Of a DNA stretch of 64,000 nucleotides, positions 16,801-27,500 are shown piece by piece; within the stretch, counting starts at the first letter, position 1, and each line of letters begins with the position of its first letter. The position numbers and the translations under genes were made by a program. The notes below the pieces were generated by a model. The model searched no databases. It was not told the DNA's origin and saw nothing but the letters and a program-made list of their open reading frames with translations. The stretch lies in assembly GCF_036373705.1 (NCBI RefSeq), contig NC_089864.1, positions 8,516,001 to 8,580,000 of the forward strand, given 5' to 3'. The stretch is from Amia ocellicauda. Lineage: Eukaryota; Chordata; Actinopteri; Amiiformes; Amiidae.

Positions 16801-19800
16801 CTCGCCCTGTGAACCGATTCGATATGAGGATGAGCGAGTTTCGGCTCCCCTGTGCTCACCTAAGAACATAAAGTGTCCAATCGAGAGGAGGCCATTCGCC
16901 CCCATCGTGCTCGTTTGGTGTCCATTAATAACTAAGTGATCAAGGATCCTATCCAGTCTGTTTTTAAATGTTCCCACATGGTCACTTCAACCACATCACT
17001 GGGGAGTTTGTTCAGATTGTGACGCCTCTCTGTGTGAAGAAGCGTCTCCTGTTTTCTGTCTTGAATGCCTTGAAGCCCAATTTCCATTTGTGTCCCCGGG
17101 TGCGTGTGTCCCTGCTGATCTGGAAAAGCTCCTCTGGTTTGAAGTGGTCGATGCCTTTCATGATTTTTAAGACTTGGATCAAGTCCCCACGTAGTCTCCT
17201 CTGTTCCAGGGTGAAAAGGTTCAGTTCCTCAGTCTCTCAGTAGGACATTCCCTTCAGACCTGGAATAAGTCTGGTTGCTCTCCTCTGAACTGCCTCTAGA
17301 GCAGCGATATCTTTCTTGAAGTGTGGAGCCCAGAACTGTCCACAGTATCCAGATGAGCTCTAACTAGTGCATTGTACAGTCTGAACATCACAGCCCTTGT
17401 TCTCAATACCCTAACATCCTGTTTGCCTTTTTTATTGCTTCCCCACATTGTTTGGATGGACTGTTGGTTGGACTGTGCCCTCCTTTTATTTTGCAGTATT
17501 TCGGCACAGAGTAACTTCGCGGTGGGCGCAGTGTTGAACGCGACTTTCGGCTCGATCACCGAACTGACGTTCTACATCACGGCCCTGCTGAGGGGCTTCC
17601 GGGAAGGCAACAAGTGCTACGAGGAGATCGTGAAGTCTGCGCTGACCGGGACGCTGCTGGGCTGCATCCTCTTAGTTCCGGTGAGTCCACTCTTGACCGA
17701 TGTGGTCGATACCATTTCAGTGTCGTGCTCTGTGCAAAACAGCCCTGCGCAACTGACAGTGTGTTAATGAAATGAAAAGCCGTGCTACTCCTCTGAAGAA
17801 GCCCATGTCTTTCCCCAGGGTGTCTGCATGATCATCGGGGGCTGTAAGCACCAGGAGCAGAGGTTTAACAGCCGCTCCGCCGGCGTCGGGTCAGCGCTGC
17901 TCTTCATCTCGGTGGGAGGTGAGACATGGCAGGGTCTTCACTATTCAATAAACAGTCAGACCTTCCTTTTATCTCGTAGCCAGATTCATAGCAGCCATGT
18001 GTCCTTACGCAGGTGTGTTTGCCCCAACGCTGTTCTCCAAGGCCTATGGGAACCTGGTTTGCCAGAATTGTTCCAACACAACTGAGAACGCCACTGGCTC
18101 CTTCACCTGCCACAACTGCCACTACGACCTGGTCAGCACCCTCCCTTCTCCGTTGCTCTTTAGATCTGGAGACATTAAAATGGCCACCTATTTTCAAACT
18201 CATTCAGTAGGCCAATGTGTGCGAGTAACAATGTGGAAAGGGAAGAGCAGCAGTAAATAAAATGCTCACATGGTTATCTTAGATTATTGATTATTTCTGT
18301 TCAGAATAAAACCATACTTATGTTTTTCTCTTGAGAGTGTACATTGTGTACTGAACTTCCTTGTGTATTTTCAAAATCCAATGGAGTAAGACTTTTATAA
18401 GGTCAGTTTCTTTTTAATCCAGTGTAGCCTGAATATCCTTTTTGCCATGGTTATGGTAGACGATGCACAGACTTACATGCTATTCCTGAGCCAATTGACT
18501 CCCTTTCCTTTCTTTCCACAGAGTGAAAATAATTACTCATTGTTTCACAGCCATATCGAGTGAGTACTGACCCGGTTTAATAAATGCTTATTTTTGGCCT
18601 TTTGATGTCGAGAACTCAGATTTATAATTGGCTGAAGCTGCTATGTTTCATGATGGACTTTCTTTTACTCCAGTAGAATGTAGATGCACTTTTATTAGCC
18701 TCTGTACTTAAAAATGTATGTATAGATAACTGAATTTTCTCTGCATATTGATCTGTTAATGTCTCTACATATTTGTATTAAATCGTTTTCTCACCTTGAG
18801 GGATCATTATTTGCCCATCAGCTGCAAGGGAGGTGTCTGCAAGGCAAATTGCATTTTGCTGCTGTGTGGTGGATTGCCTTGTTTTGTCCTGTTATTCACA
18901 CTGTCCTCCAGTCATTACTGTAGCCACAGGGCTCCCAACAGCCTCCTGTCCCTTATTCCCCCTATTTTGACTCCTCCAGGCCCCTGGTTTACTCTGTGTC
19001 AGTCCTGCTCCCTGCTGCCTACCTGATCGGCCTCATCTTCACTCTGAAGACCCATTCGCACATCTACGACATTCACATCAGTGACTGCCACGGTCAGTCT
19101 ATTGACTCTGCAGATAAATGTGTCCAATGCAGTTGGCAAGGCTTACAGTAGGCCTGTTGCATGCTGGGAGTGTCCCCATGCTCACTGCACCTGCAGAAGT
19201 TGCAACCGGTGACACAGAATGAGGTGTCAGGAAGATGCATATTATTGTGACCCTTAGAACTTAATTTCTTGTCTGAAATGCTAGGAAATTTCATAGTCTG
19301 CAATGCATCTGTTGAGAAGTTTACATTATTATTTAGAGCATGTCCCTCAAGTTTATATACAAAAGTAGCTCTAAATCTAATCTCCTGAGTCTCTTACAGT
19401 TTCCCCTTAATTTGTGTTCCTTGAGTTGCTGCACAAAGTACTTTGAAGTCAACCCTTTACGCTAGTTTAGATCTATTTAAGTTAGCCAATCCATAAGGGG
19501 TGTCTGCAACTGGTCATGAGGTGTTGTAGAGCCCTCGCCAGCCCCTCCACCGGTGGGCCATGCTGTTTAAACCTGCTCCCGGCTGTGTACCGCAGTCCCT
19601 GGTCACCAACACATCCCAGTGGTCCACTGGTCACGTTGGAGAGCCGTGATCATCCTCATCATGGCCACACTGCTGATGTCGGCCTGCGCTGACCTGACCA
19701 CCCTGCACATCGAGCCCATCCTGTCCAACTCCCGGGTGTCTCAGGTACTGCGGCCATCTTGTTTTCCCTTTGGTTAAACATTATGGTACATTTTTATTTC

Positions 19801-21109
19801 AAATCTATTTTTGAAAGGGGATGATTCTGATGTGGCCTTTTCTGTCAATGTTTCTGTCTCTCCCTCTGTCTGTCCAGTACTTCATTGGTGTCACTGTCCT
19901 GGCTATGATCCCAGAGATTCCAGAGATTGTCAATGGGATCCAGTTTGCCCTTCAGAATAACATCAGTCTGAGGTAGGCGTCTGTGAAATATTCTGTTTGT
20001 ATCAATTTCCTCTTTTTATATATAGCAATTGTTGTTCGTTGGGGGTAAATCTACTCATCTGTAATTAAACTGATTACAAAGTACCATAGATGAATATAAA
20101 TATATATTTAAATGATCCATTCCACTGATCTCAACTAAAAAAAAAAAAACGCATTCTTAAAGGTGAAATCATTCCTCTTATTTGTTCTTGAATGATATTG
20201 AATATTCCAATGCATTGTACAAGAGTAATGCCGTTGGAGTGCATTTGTTTAAAACATAACTTGTATGGAACTCCTATTTTATCCAGGTTGTATTAAATTA
20301 TTATGGCCCCCGTCTTCCTCCTTTTTCCCATTTCTGTTTTGTGCCGTTCTTTCTCAGCTTCGAGGTCGGGAGCTCTATGGCCGTGCAGGTCTGCATGCTT
20401 CAGATCCCGGTCCTGATCCTCTTTAACGTCTTCTACGTAAGTATTTTACAGGCGATGAATGCCCAGTATTCAGTATTGTCCTTCTATTAAACCGTATATT
20501 TCAACAATATGAGTGGGTTTACAGTCGGTTTCTCCTCTTTCTGCAGGACGTGGGCTTTGTTCTGATCTTCAGTGACTTGCACCTGTGGGCCAGCATCTTC
20601 AGCGTCATCCTGGTCAACTACATCTTCATGGACGGCAAGTGTGACTACTTTCAGGGTAAGCCGCTCTTGAGCCCAGTGTTCACACAGCTGCAGTGGCGCC
20701 CCCGTGTGTTCACTGAGGGGAATGTCACCGCTGTGGTCTGCAGCTTCAAAACGGAGACCTCTAGTGGACAAATTTACCTCTGCTCTGAATGTTAATATAT
20801 AGAATTAAATGTTACGATGACTATTAAAAGATCCACAGCTGTATTATATATAATTTAGAAATAACTGTCTACTGCAGAGAGATTTTAACAACACAACACA
20901 GACTATAACACCATTGTGAAAGTCCTCTTCCAGCAGAGGGGTCTTTTGAAGTTTGAATACTGAGTTTCCATACAATCTAGATTGTGATGAGGCTGTCAGG
21001 TCTGGTGTTGATGGAGTGTTTGTTTCTCCTCACAGGAACAGCTCTGGTAGTTGTGTACCTCATCCTCCTAGCCATGTACTTCTTTGCTCCCTCCCCTGCT
21101 GGCTGCTGA
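7851..21109 (+). CDS. cax1: Vertebrate cation/H+ exchanger of the CAX family (complete, 20 exons, 762 aa)
   Basis: Predicted multi-pass endomembrane Ca2+(cation)/H+ antiporter of the CaCA superfamily; the zebrafish homologue is called cax1. Exons: 7851-7905, 11128-11295, 11603-11733, 12233-12341, 12687-12803, 12903-12964, 13379-13534, 14093-14278, 14605-14707, 15132-15273, 17497-17680, 17819-17918, 18013-18131, 18522-18559, 18980-19092, 19596-19744, 19878-19972, 20358-20436, 20547-20655, 21036-21109. The sum is 2289 bases and the phase is continuous throughout. Residues 1-155 are a hydrophilic N-terminus. A first hydrophobic segment follows at about 160-193, and exons 8-20 hold the transporter core. 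The first alpha repeat, [20 protein letters not shown] (about 420-440), matches the CAX signature NATFGNxxE. The second lies in exons 17-18 (about 645-700) with [11 protein letters not shown] and [12 protein letters not shown] loop in exon 13 has two CxxC pairs and N-glycosylation sequons. The start is the only ATG in exon 1 in frame with exon 2. At 762 aa it is much longer than plant or yeast CAX (about 400-460). Substrate is inferred from the family. Confidence 0.93.
7906..11127 (+). other. cax intron 1 (3.2 kb)
   Basis: GTGAG donor at 7906 and TTCTTGCAG acceptor ending at 11127. The intron is A/T-rich. I saw no transposon, RNA gene or additional exon in it. Confidence 0.7.
11578..11594 (+). 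repeat. Poly(C) tract at the cax exon 3 acceptor
   Basis: A long C homopolymer follows CCCTCCCTCC and serves as the pyrimidine tract a few bases before the CACACAG acceptor of exon 3 (exon start 11603). Its length is probably polymorphic. Confidence 0.85.
14708..15131 (+). other. cax intron 9, predicted U12-type (minor spliceosome) GT-AG intron
   Basis: The donor is GTATCCTTGAC, matching the U12 donor GTATCCTT at all eight positions. Near the 3' end, TTTCCTTTAAAC resembles the U12 branch site TTCCTTAAC and lies roughly 12-16 bases before the CCCAG acceptor. There is almost no separate pyrimidine tract. The flanking exons join in phase 1 to give a natural CAX sequence across the junction. Confidence 0.75.
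15431..16326 (+). mobile_element. Tc1-like DNA transposon, internally deleted, inserted in cax intron 10
   Basis: The ends are inverted repeats: left CACCGATCAGCCATAACATT, right reading inward CACCAATCAGCCATAACATT, each flanked by TA, the Tc1/mariner target duplication. Length is about 0.9 kb, against about 1.6 kb for an intact Tc1-type element. The two termini differ at only a few positions, so the insertion looks fairly young, but the copy cannot be autonomous because its transposase is truncated. Confidence 0.92.
15579..16296 (+). pseudogene. Broken Tc1-like transposase gene
   Basis: Begins [20 protein letters not shown] and reads openly through a paired-type helix-turn-helix ([20 protein letters not shown]) and a second HTH-like region to [10 protein letters not shown] at about 16050, which holds the first catalytic aspartate. 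The frame then shifts: the adjoining +1 frame continues [20 protein letters not shown] with the final catalytic glutamate region and runs to about 16296. The block expected between them, including the second catalytic aspartate (the QDNAxPH motif in relatives), is absent. An internal deletion near 16050-16060 therefore removed the catalytic centre and changed frame. The product cannot be an active transposase; a DNA-binding N-terminal fragment is conceivable. Confidence 0.9.
16861..17460 (-). mobile_element. LINE (non-LTR retrotransposon) 3' fragment, antisense in cax intron 10
   Basis: Read on the minus strand, the segment resembles the C-terminal part of a LINE reverse transcriptase ORF. 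It has [13 protein letters not shown], then a frame change into a stretch like [23 protein letters not shown], then [12 protein letters not shown] and [12 protein letters not shown]. Several frameshifts and at least one stop show that it is dead. The minus-strand 3' end reads as the last tens of bases of the element. A second 3' end of the same family lies at 50428-50520. The protein style is that of the CR1/L2-like lineages; the exact family cannot be fixed without a repeat library. Confidence 0.75.
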
Positions 21110-21471
21110 GAAGGAAGTGAAGAGAAACCGTCATCGACGTTGCTTTAGAAAGCGTTATAACTTTTGTTTACACAAGCTATATATATTTATTGATAACTCT
21201 TTACATTTAAACGTGGGGATTGTTTGTGAATGGTTGTCAAGTTGAATACTAACCTCAGAGTTCGGTACATTATGCAAACGGCCAAGTCTCGGATAATGAA
21301 GGCTTTTTTTTATATTAATGTTCAAATATTGATTAGGCTATTTTGGCATTTGTGGTAAATGGTTGTTTTTTACAACTTTATTCTCATAAAATGTGTGAAT
21401 ACGGTTTATATCTATTTTTAAAATGCTGATAATTGTCAGTGCAGATTTGTGCACAGTAATGATAGCAAAAT

Positions 21472-21477
21472 AATAAA
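21472..21477 (+). terminator. Candidate cax polyadenylation signal
   Basis: AATAAA in an A-rich context, 363 bases after the cax stop codon. A second AATAAA occurs at 21687-21692. Either would end the gene before the convergent klhdc10 3' UTR. Confidence 0.5.
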
Positions 21478-21699
21478 ATAACTTTTTGTATTTAGTTCTT
21501 TATGCAGCAGTAATGTTTGACACGTGTTTAAGTCCACAAAATCAGGAGCGGTTTTTGGGTGTAGGATAGTTAAACGTATTCGAGGGGAACTGATTCGATG
21601 TTCATGTGTTATCAAGCTCTGGCTCAGTGGTTACAGGTACTTTCTGAATTTTAACCTGTAGATAGAGATTTTTCACACTGTACAACAATAAACACATTC

Positions 21700-22934
21700 T
21701 TAAAGGTGAATGGGTTTCCACTGTGTTTATTTTGAGTTTGTTAACGGCAGCCTGCATCGGTTCTTTTGTGCCCAACTTCCTCCTTCGCACTTGATTTATA
21801 ACCACCTTCCCAGCTCCCGTGTATTGAAAGCTCTGAACAGAGTGCCAGTGCAGCATTTTATTTGCCCCTTTTGCCAGTTATAACAAATAATTGGTCTCTT
21901 CTTAGAGTTGTATTCTCAAGAAACAATTTCTGAACAGGTGGGGGGCCAAATATACTAGTAATTATAACTCCATAAGCTCAACCTAATGACAGTTTGGTAA
22001 ATCATGCACTGACAGCACAGGGAAGCAGTTTGCTTAGTATTGCACTGTGTACAACTGAAATAACCTTAAATTCCCTTGGTAAACATTCAATTATAGGAAG
22101 AAAAATCCTTGTGGCTTAGACAGTTTAGGGAGTGAGAGCCACCCACAATCGTGTCTCGGATGGGACTGGAAATGACAACTGCCCCAGCCTGCTGCAGGTC
22201 ATCAAGTCAAATTAAATTCTCAACATTAAAACAATCTTATGTATATTATATACACAGTACTGTGTAACCAGTGAACTTTTCAGTTAAGGTACACATGCCA
22301 TAAACTGTAGATGTAACTGCACTTTTTTCTTTCTCCATCTCCAATAGAAAACCTTGGTTACAGGTTAGTGAAAGGGGGGTGCATTTCTTCAAGGGGTGTT
22401 TATCAAACCTGCAGCCGTTTCTGTAACCTGCCCCCAGGAATCCCAGCCTGCCCTGCCCTGCCCTGCCCTGCCCTGCCCTGCCCATGGTCCTGAAACTTTG
22501 GCCAGTTTAATATATAAAAAAATCATAAGAGGATTTATAATTAAGAGCACATTATCAAATGTATGGAAATAACCTTTGTTGCTATTGCATTATCAGGGGG
22601 AAATAATTTTCCTTCACTAAAATTTTTTTTTTTTGGTAGGAATCCATTTTTCTATCACAGTGCATTGCTAAAGGTTGCTGTATGAGAGGGTCATTCATTT
22701 CATTAAATCACCACTACTATATCCCAAATAATCAAACGAAGACAACCTCACCCCCTCTATTTCTAGGACTGTAATTTAAAATATCCTTTTCAGATTAATT
22801 CCTGAACTGACCCTGATATGAAAGGGCTCTGTACAAACCCTGCAAATCAGACTAGTCCACATGCTTTGATAAGTGGTATAAAACATAACCACCACAATGT
22901 GTAACCGCAGATAAAACACTAGCCTAGAAATAAA
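21700..22934. other. Gap between the convergent cax and klhdc10 3' ends
   Basis: About 1.2 kb with no gene. It contains a (CCCTG)n pentanucleotide array at about 22447-22483 and otherwise ordinary A/T-rich sequence. Confidence 0.6.
22447..22483 (+). repeat. (CCCTG)n microsatellite
   Basis: About seven perfect CCCTG units lie between the convergent cax and klhdc10 genes. Confidence 0.95.
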
Positions 22935-22954
22935 AACAAAGTTTACATTAGGAC

Positions 22955-22960
22955 TTTATT
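22955..22960 (-). terminator. Candidate klhdc10 polyadenylation signal
   Basis: TTTATT on the plus strand is AATAAA on the coding strand, about 1.6 kb after the klhdc10 stop. It would give a long 3' UTR spanning 24552 to about 22935, a stretch that otherwise holds no gene. Closer weak signals cannot be ruled out. Confidence 0.45.
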
Positions 22961-24552
22961 GATTCATCAACAAACAACAAAAAAAAACAATTACACAAGT
23001 ACATATAATTAGTGATTGCCTTAAAACCATTCTCTACACAGCAAGGACTCATTACAAGAAACCCCCTCCCCTCCAAAATAAAAATTCAAGTTATGATTAC
23101 ATGCACACCAGGTACTTTCACATGCATCTAAACGATAGTTATTAGCAAAATATCTGTAAGCATTTACAAAAGATGAACCTTCCTTCATTTGTTCAGTGAA
23201 AATCTGAAATACGTATCCGAAGAACAGTTCCCAACCTTAAAAACAACAAACAAAAGGGGCTTCCAACTCATTTTGTCTTCCTGAGCCATCTCCATTTCCA
23301 CAGCTGAAATATAAAATCTAAAGTTCACATTAAAACCAAAATGTATTATACAAACTAAAGTTACTAAAAAGAATCCAGATGGATTAGAAACTCATATCTT
23401 TGCTAAATGGGGGAAAAAGGCACTGAAACCGATTTGTCAAATTAAAAAGGCCCTGCTTACGACTGGTTTTAACTTCTAAAAATTGCAAACGCGCAGTTCA
23501 TTTGGAAGTTAAGTAAATAAAAGGCCATTGGAAAGATTCATTTCAACACGCAGCAACGGAAAAGAAACATTTGGATGTAAGAAGCACCATGTTCACAGTG
23601 ATATCTGATTTGGTGTACCATCATCAGTAAACAGTAAAATCGAAGGCAGTAACAAGGAAGACTGAGGCAGACAAAATAAGGCGGGGAAGACCAGAAAGAG
23701 GAAGTCGGCTATATTACAGTTGACCAGAAAGCAGATGGTTAAGATCCATGTCAAGACCTAGCTGATGGGGGAGGTTTTGCCCTGCCTTCCAGACACGAGC
23801 TGCACTTTGCAATGGGGATCCTAGGCATTTCATTTCGGCGCAGTTTAAACGGATCAGGTCGCTCGTCCTCAGTAGCAGATCTACAGGGACGCGAGAGCCC
23901 CGATCTGCCCTGGTCACGCAAGCCCGAGCACAATAAGCATTTAAAACGGGATCTTAAAATAAAAGCCCCCCAGAGACCGTTAAAAACCCCACTCCGATCA
24001 ATAAATTAAGACCAAGTATGAATGCAAAACGCTGACGGTTAGAACATGAATTTAACACTGGCTCTACTTTAACACTGTGCCTATAAACCATTTGACGTGA
24101 CCGAACGCCCCCCGACAACCCTCTCCCTTCACACGCTCGGGGTCCGACAGCCGCGACGGGAACGGGGACGGGAGAAGAGCCCAGGACCGGCCTTTGTTCG
24201 AACTGACAAGGCAATACGACAAGTAGTGTTTTAATCGACAAGCAGAGGATGACCTCCAACCAGGCAGGCAACCGTGCCCCGCTCGGACGTCACAAACAGG
24301 CCCGTGACCTCGGCGTCCACGCGTCATGCTGGGAAGGGCGACTCCATGTCTCGGGCTGGAATCGGACTCGAGACATTCCACTCGGTTTAAAAAAATTAAT
24401 TAAAAGTGCAAGGGGGAGGGGGGAAAAAGGCATCCAATGTTTGTTTAAGGCGGCCCACACCGGAGATCCTCGAAGGAGCTCCTCCCAGTCCTCAGCTCAC
24501 AGCCCGTCCTTGCCGTGTCCGTCGGCGTCCGGCGTCCTCCCGAGAGTCGGTC

Positions 24553-27500
24553 CTATTTCAATCGCTCTATGAGTTCCTGTGTGAGACCCAAGTTTATAAG
24601 CTGCAGGGTGGAGAGCTGGGCAAGCTGAGGGAAGGACTTGAGCAGCTTCTCCCAGCACAGTTCCAACAAGCTGGGCACCACCAGCCAGATCTTAAACAGG
24701 GAGCCAGTCCTCTTGTTTTCATGAATGTTCACCACTCCGCCATGGATGTACATACAGCCAGCCTGGGGGCAACGGGAAAGGAGAAAGGGTATTAGAAGGG
24801 GCAGAACAGAAAGAGGAACCGTTACAAAGCACAGGACAGCGACACGGCAGGAGAAAGCCCAGACCGGCGTCCCACCAGAGAGACTCACAGGGGTCACGGC
24901 AGCGCAGTGGAAGTAGGCCGGCTCCGGCATCACGGCTGGCAGCTTTGTCCACTGGAAGGTTTGCAAGCTGATCTTCCACAGATCGCCCAGTATCATCTCT
25001 CCGTTATAACCACCACATATAAAAACATCTGAAAGACACACTTGGCTGAATCTCAGAGCACCTGCTTCAGACACGAATACACGCTACCCGATTCGTAAGC
25101 AATTCACATTATGCGTGGCTAAAACAGTCAGAAGTTTAAGAAATGTTTCAAAAAGGGCAAAACATAAGTACCAGAGAAGCAAACAATGTAAAAGATCACA
25201 TGGGAGATTACAATATTATACTCAAATGTGTCTATTTGATCAACATTGTACACGGTACAGGAGTAAATGTGCGCACAGTGAAATCTAGTCACTCTGTGCG
25301 ACGCGTGTGGGTTTGAGGGGCGAATGAGTCACACTCACCGTTCCTGATCTGTACGCAGCTGTGACACCTCCTCGCCGCTGGATACCCTACAGAAATCAAC
25401 CAAGCAGAACAGACTGCATCAAGCGGCACTAGGAAACGGGAACTCAGTCGGTCCATTTATATAAACACTTTCTTACAGGTAGAATGATGTAGCCCTTTTT
25501 TTTTTTTTTTAACGAGGGAAAAAAATACAACCTTTAATTCAATAAACATTAAGTGGAAACCTATAGATCAGCATTCCAGTCATAATGCCTTCCTCTCAAC
25601 CCATTTTAACGGCTGCGAAGTTTTAAACGTACCTATTTTTTCATGTGGTTTCGTTGTGATCTCCTCCCACCAATTCGTCTCCAGGTTGTATGCGTGTACC
25701 TGACAGAAACCGTACACACCGATCAGACACCATGCCATTAGAGAACACGCACCACTCACTAGATACCACGCCTTCAATACGCAGGTCGAGGCACAAGCAG
25801 GTTCTCACCGGCCTGTACGTTCGCATTCTTACGTTGCATTACTTTCACACGGCTGTCTTTTACAAGGATTGTTTTGATACGGTGAAGGATGGATACCTTG
25901 TCTAAGGGATACGAAGTCCAAGATGTTCCTCCGCCTAAGATGTATATCCTCTGTCCATCGTGTGCGATCTCATGACGGTACCTTTGGAAGAGAAAGCCCC
26001 TCATCACTCCGATTGCTCGTATAACGAGTACTGAGCATAACCCATCATACTGGATCTTGCCCCGTTCACATTTCTCTACAGTAAAGTCAAATTTTAGGTC
26101 CGTTTTGTGCAGCGACAAGGGGTGCTTTGTTAAATCTGTTGGTCGAGAAACTTAGAAATGTATTCAAACCAAGATGTCAGAAAATATAAACCCGTGTTCA
26201 CTGCAATGGTGTGAAAAGGTGGTATATACACATCTACAGTAATAACCACTGCAGAACGGGCCCTTACCGTTCCTCGGGCAGTTCATCGGTGGGGTTGTAG
26301 GGCTTCAGGTGGATCCACTCGCGGGTGGTCAAGTCCAGTCTATGCAAGTCTGTGCTGTAAATGTAGCCCGTCGTTCCCCCAAACACATACAGGTAGCCAT
26401 TTATAATGGCCATCGCCTTAAAAACAACAGGTTGAGTAAATCAATCGATGATCTCGCACCATAAAACTGTGAGATTCATTCGCACGCTTTTTGTAGATCG
26501 TTTTGAAAGGCCAGCTCTGTACCTGTCCATATATGCGGTTGGGCTTCTTCCCCCGGCAGTTGAGTAGAGACCAGCGCTTGTATTTGACGTTGCACACATG
26601 GACGTCGTTGCCGTTGTTCTCGCCAAACGGGATGCCGGTGCCCCCGAACACCAGCAGGTTGTTGCCATGCAGGACCGCTGAGGAGAGACGAGGACAGACG
26701 TGGATTTAATAAAGACTGCACTTTAGTAACAAGCATACATGAAAATGTTTGGCGCTTAAACACGTGCATACATTTATACAGACGGAACTAAATCTCTAAT
26801 GGGGTTCCTGTGCAGAGAAGCACATCTGAGAGAATACGTGTGGAGAACTGGGACGTTCAGTACCTGACATCGAGGCCAGCTCTGTGGGCATGTAGCCCTC
26901 CGTTCTCATTTGCTGCCAAGTGCCCGTGGCAAAGTGATACCGCCACAGCTCCCGGAACAAAGGGTAGTCTTCATTCTCGGAGCCGCCAGACTCATCGTAG
27001 TCCGGGTTGTAGCCTCCGAACACATACAGGTTGGAGTTGTCTGCCACACAGCGATGTCCACTCCGGGCCGGGGGGGCGCGGTGACCTGCAGACAGGAAGG
27101 GATACGTCATGGAGGGCGTTCCTCACCCCACCAACACACTCACGCACTCATCACTCCAGAAGCATTAAAACTCAGTCCAATACACAGCCCAGGTTTTAAA
27201 GTAACTTTTTAAATTAATTCCTTTTTCTTTTTGGGAGCATATTGGAAACCATTGGAAGTGGTTATACACTGGTATACAAATTTAGTTGGAACCAAGTGCT
27301 GCAGCTCAAATGTAGCACTAAATTAATGGTCTCTAGAAACACGAGTGGAAGACCTTTTACTAACAGGCTATGTTAATATACCTGCTTCACTGTGGCCAAG
27401 TGTGGTTTTGCATTAAACCCATATCCTGTAAACAAAGGAAAACAAAACATGGAAGGCCCGGGTTTAAAAAGATTGCATTCAAACGCCCTTATTCCATTCT

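Larger units (their letters stand above)
15274..17496 (+). other. cax intron 10, rich in transposon insertions
   Basis: GTGAGG donor after 15273 and TTTTGCAG acceptor ending at 17496. Most of the 2.2 kb consists of two mobile-element copies listed separately: a Tc1-like element (15431-16326) and an antisense LINE fragment (16861-17460). Between them (16327-16860) I see only A/T-rich unique sequence. Confidence 0.8.

Noticed and set aside
25885-25897. GTATCC at the donor of klhdc10 intron 6 as another U12 intron
   Set aside because: The donor reads GTATCCATCC, which breaks the CCTT core, and no TTCCTTAAC-like branch site lies before the next acceptor. It is better read as an ordinary U2 intron.
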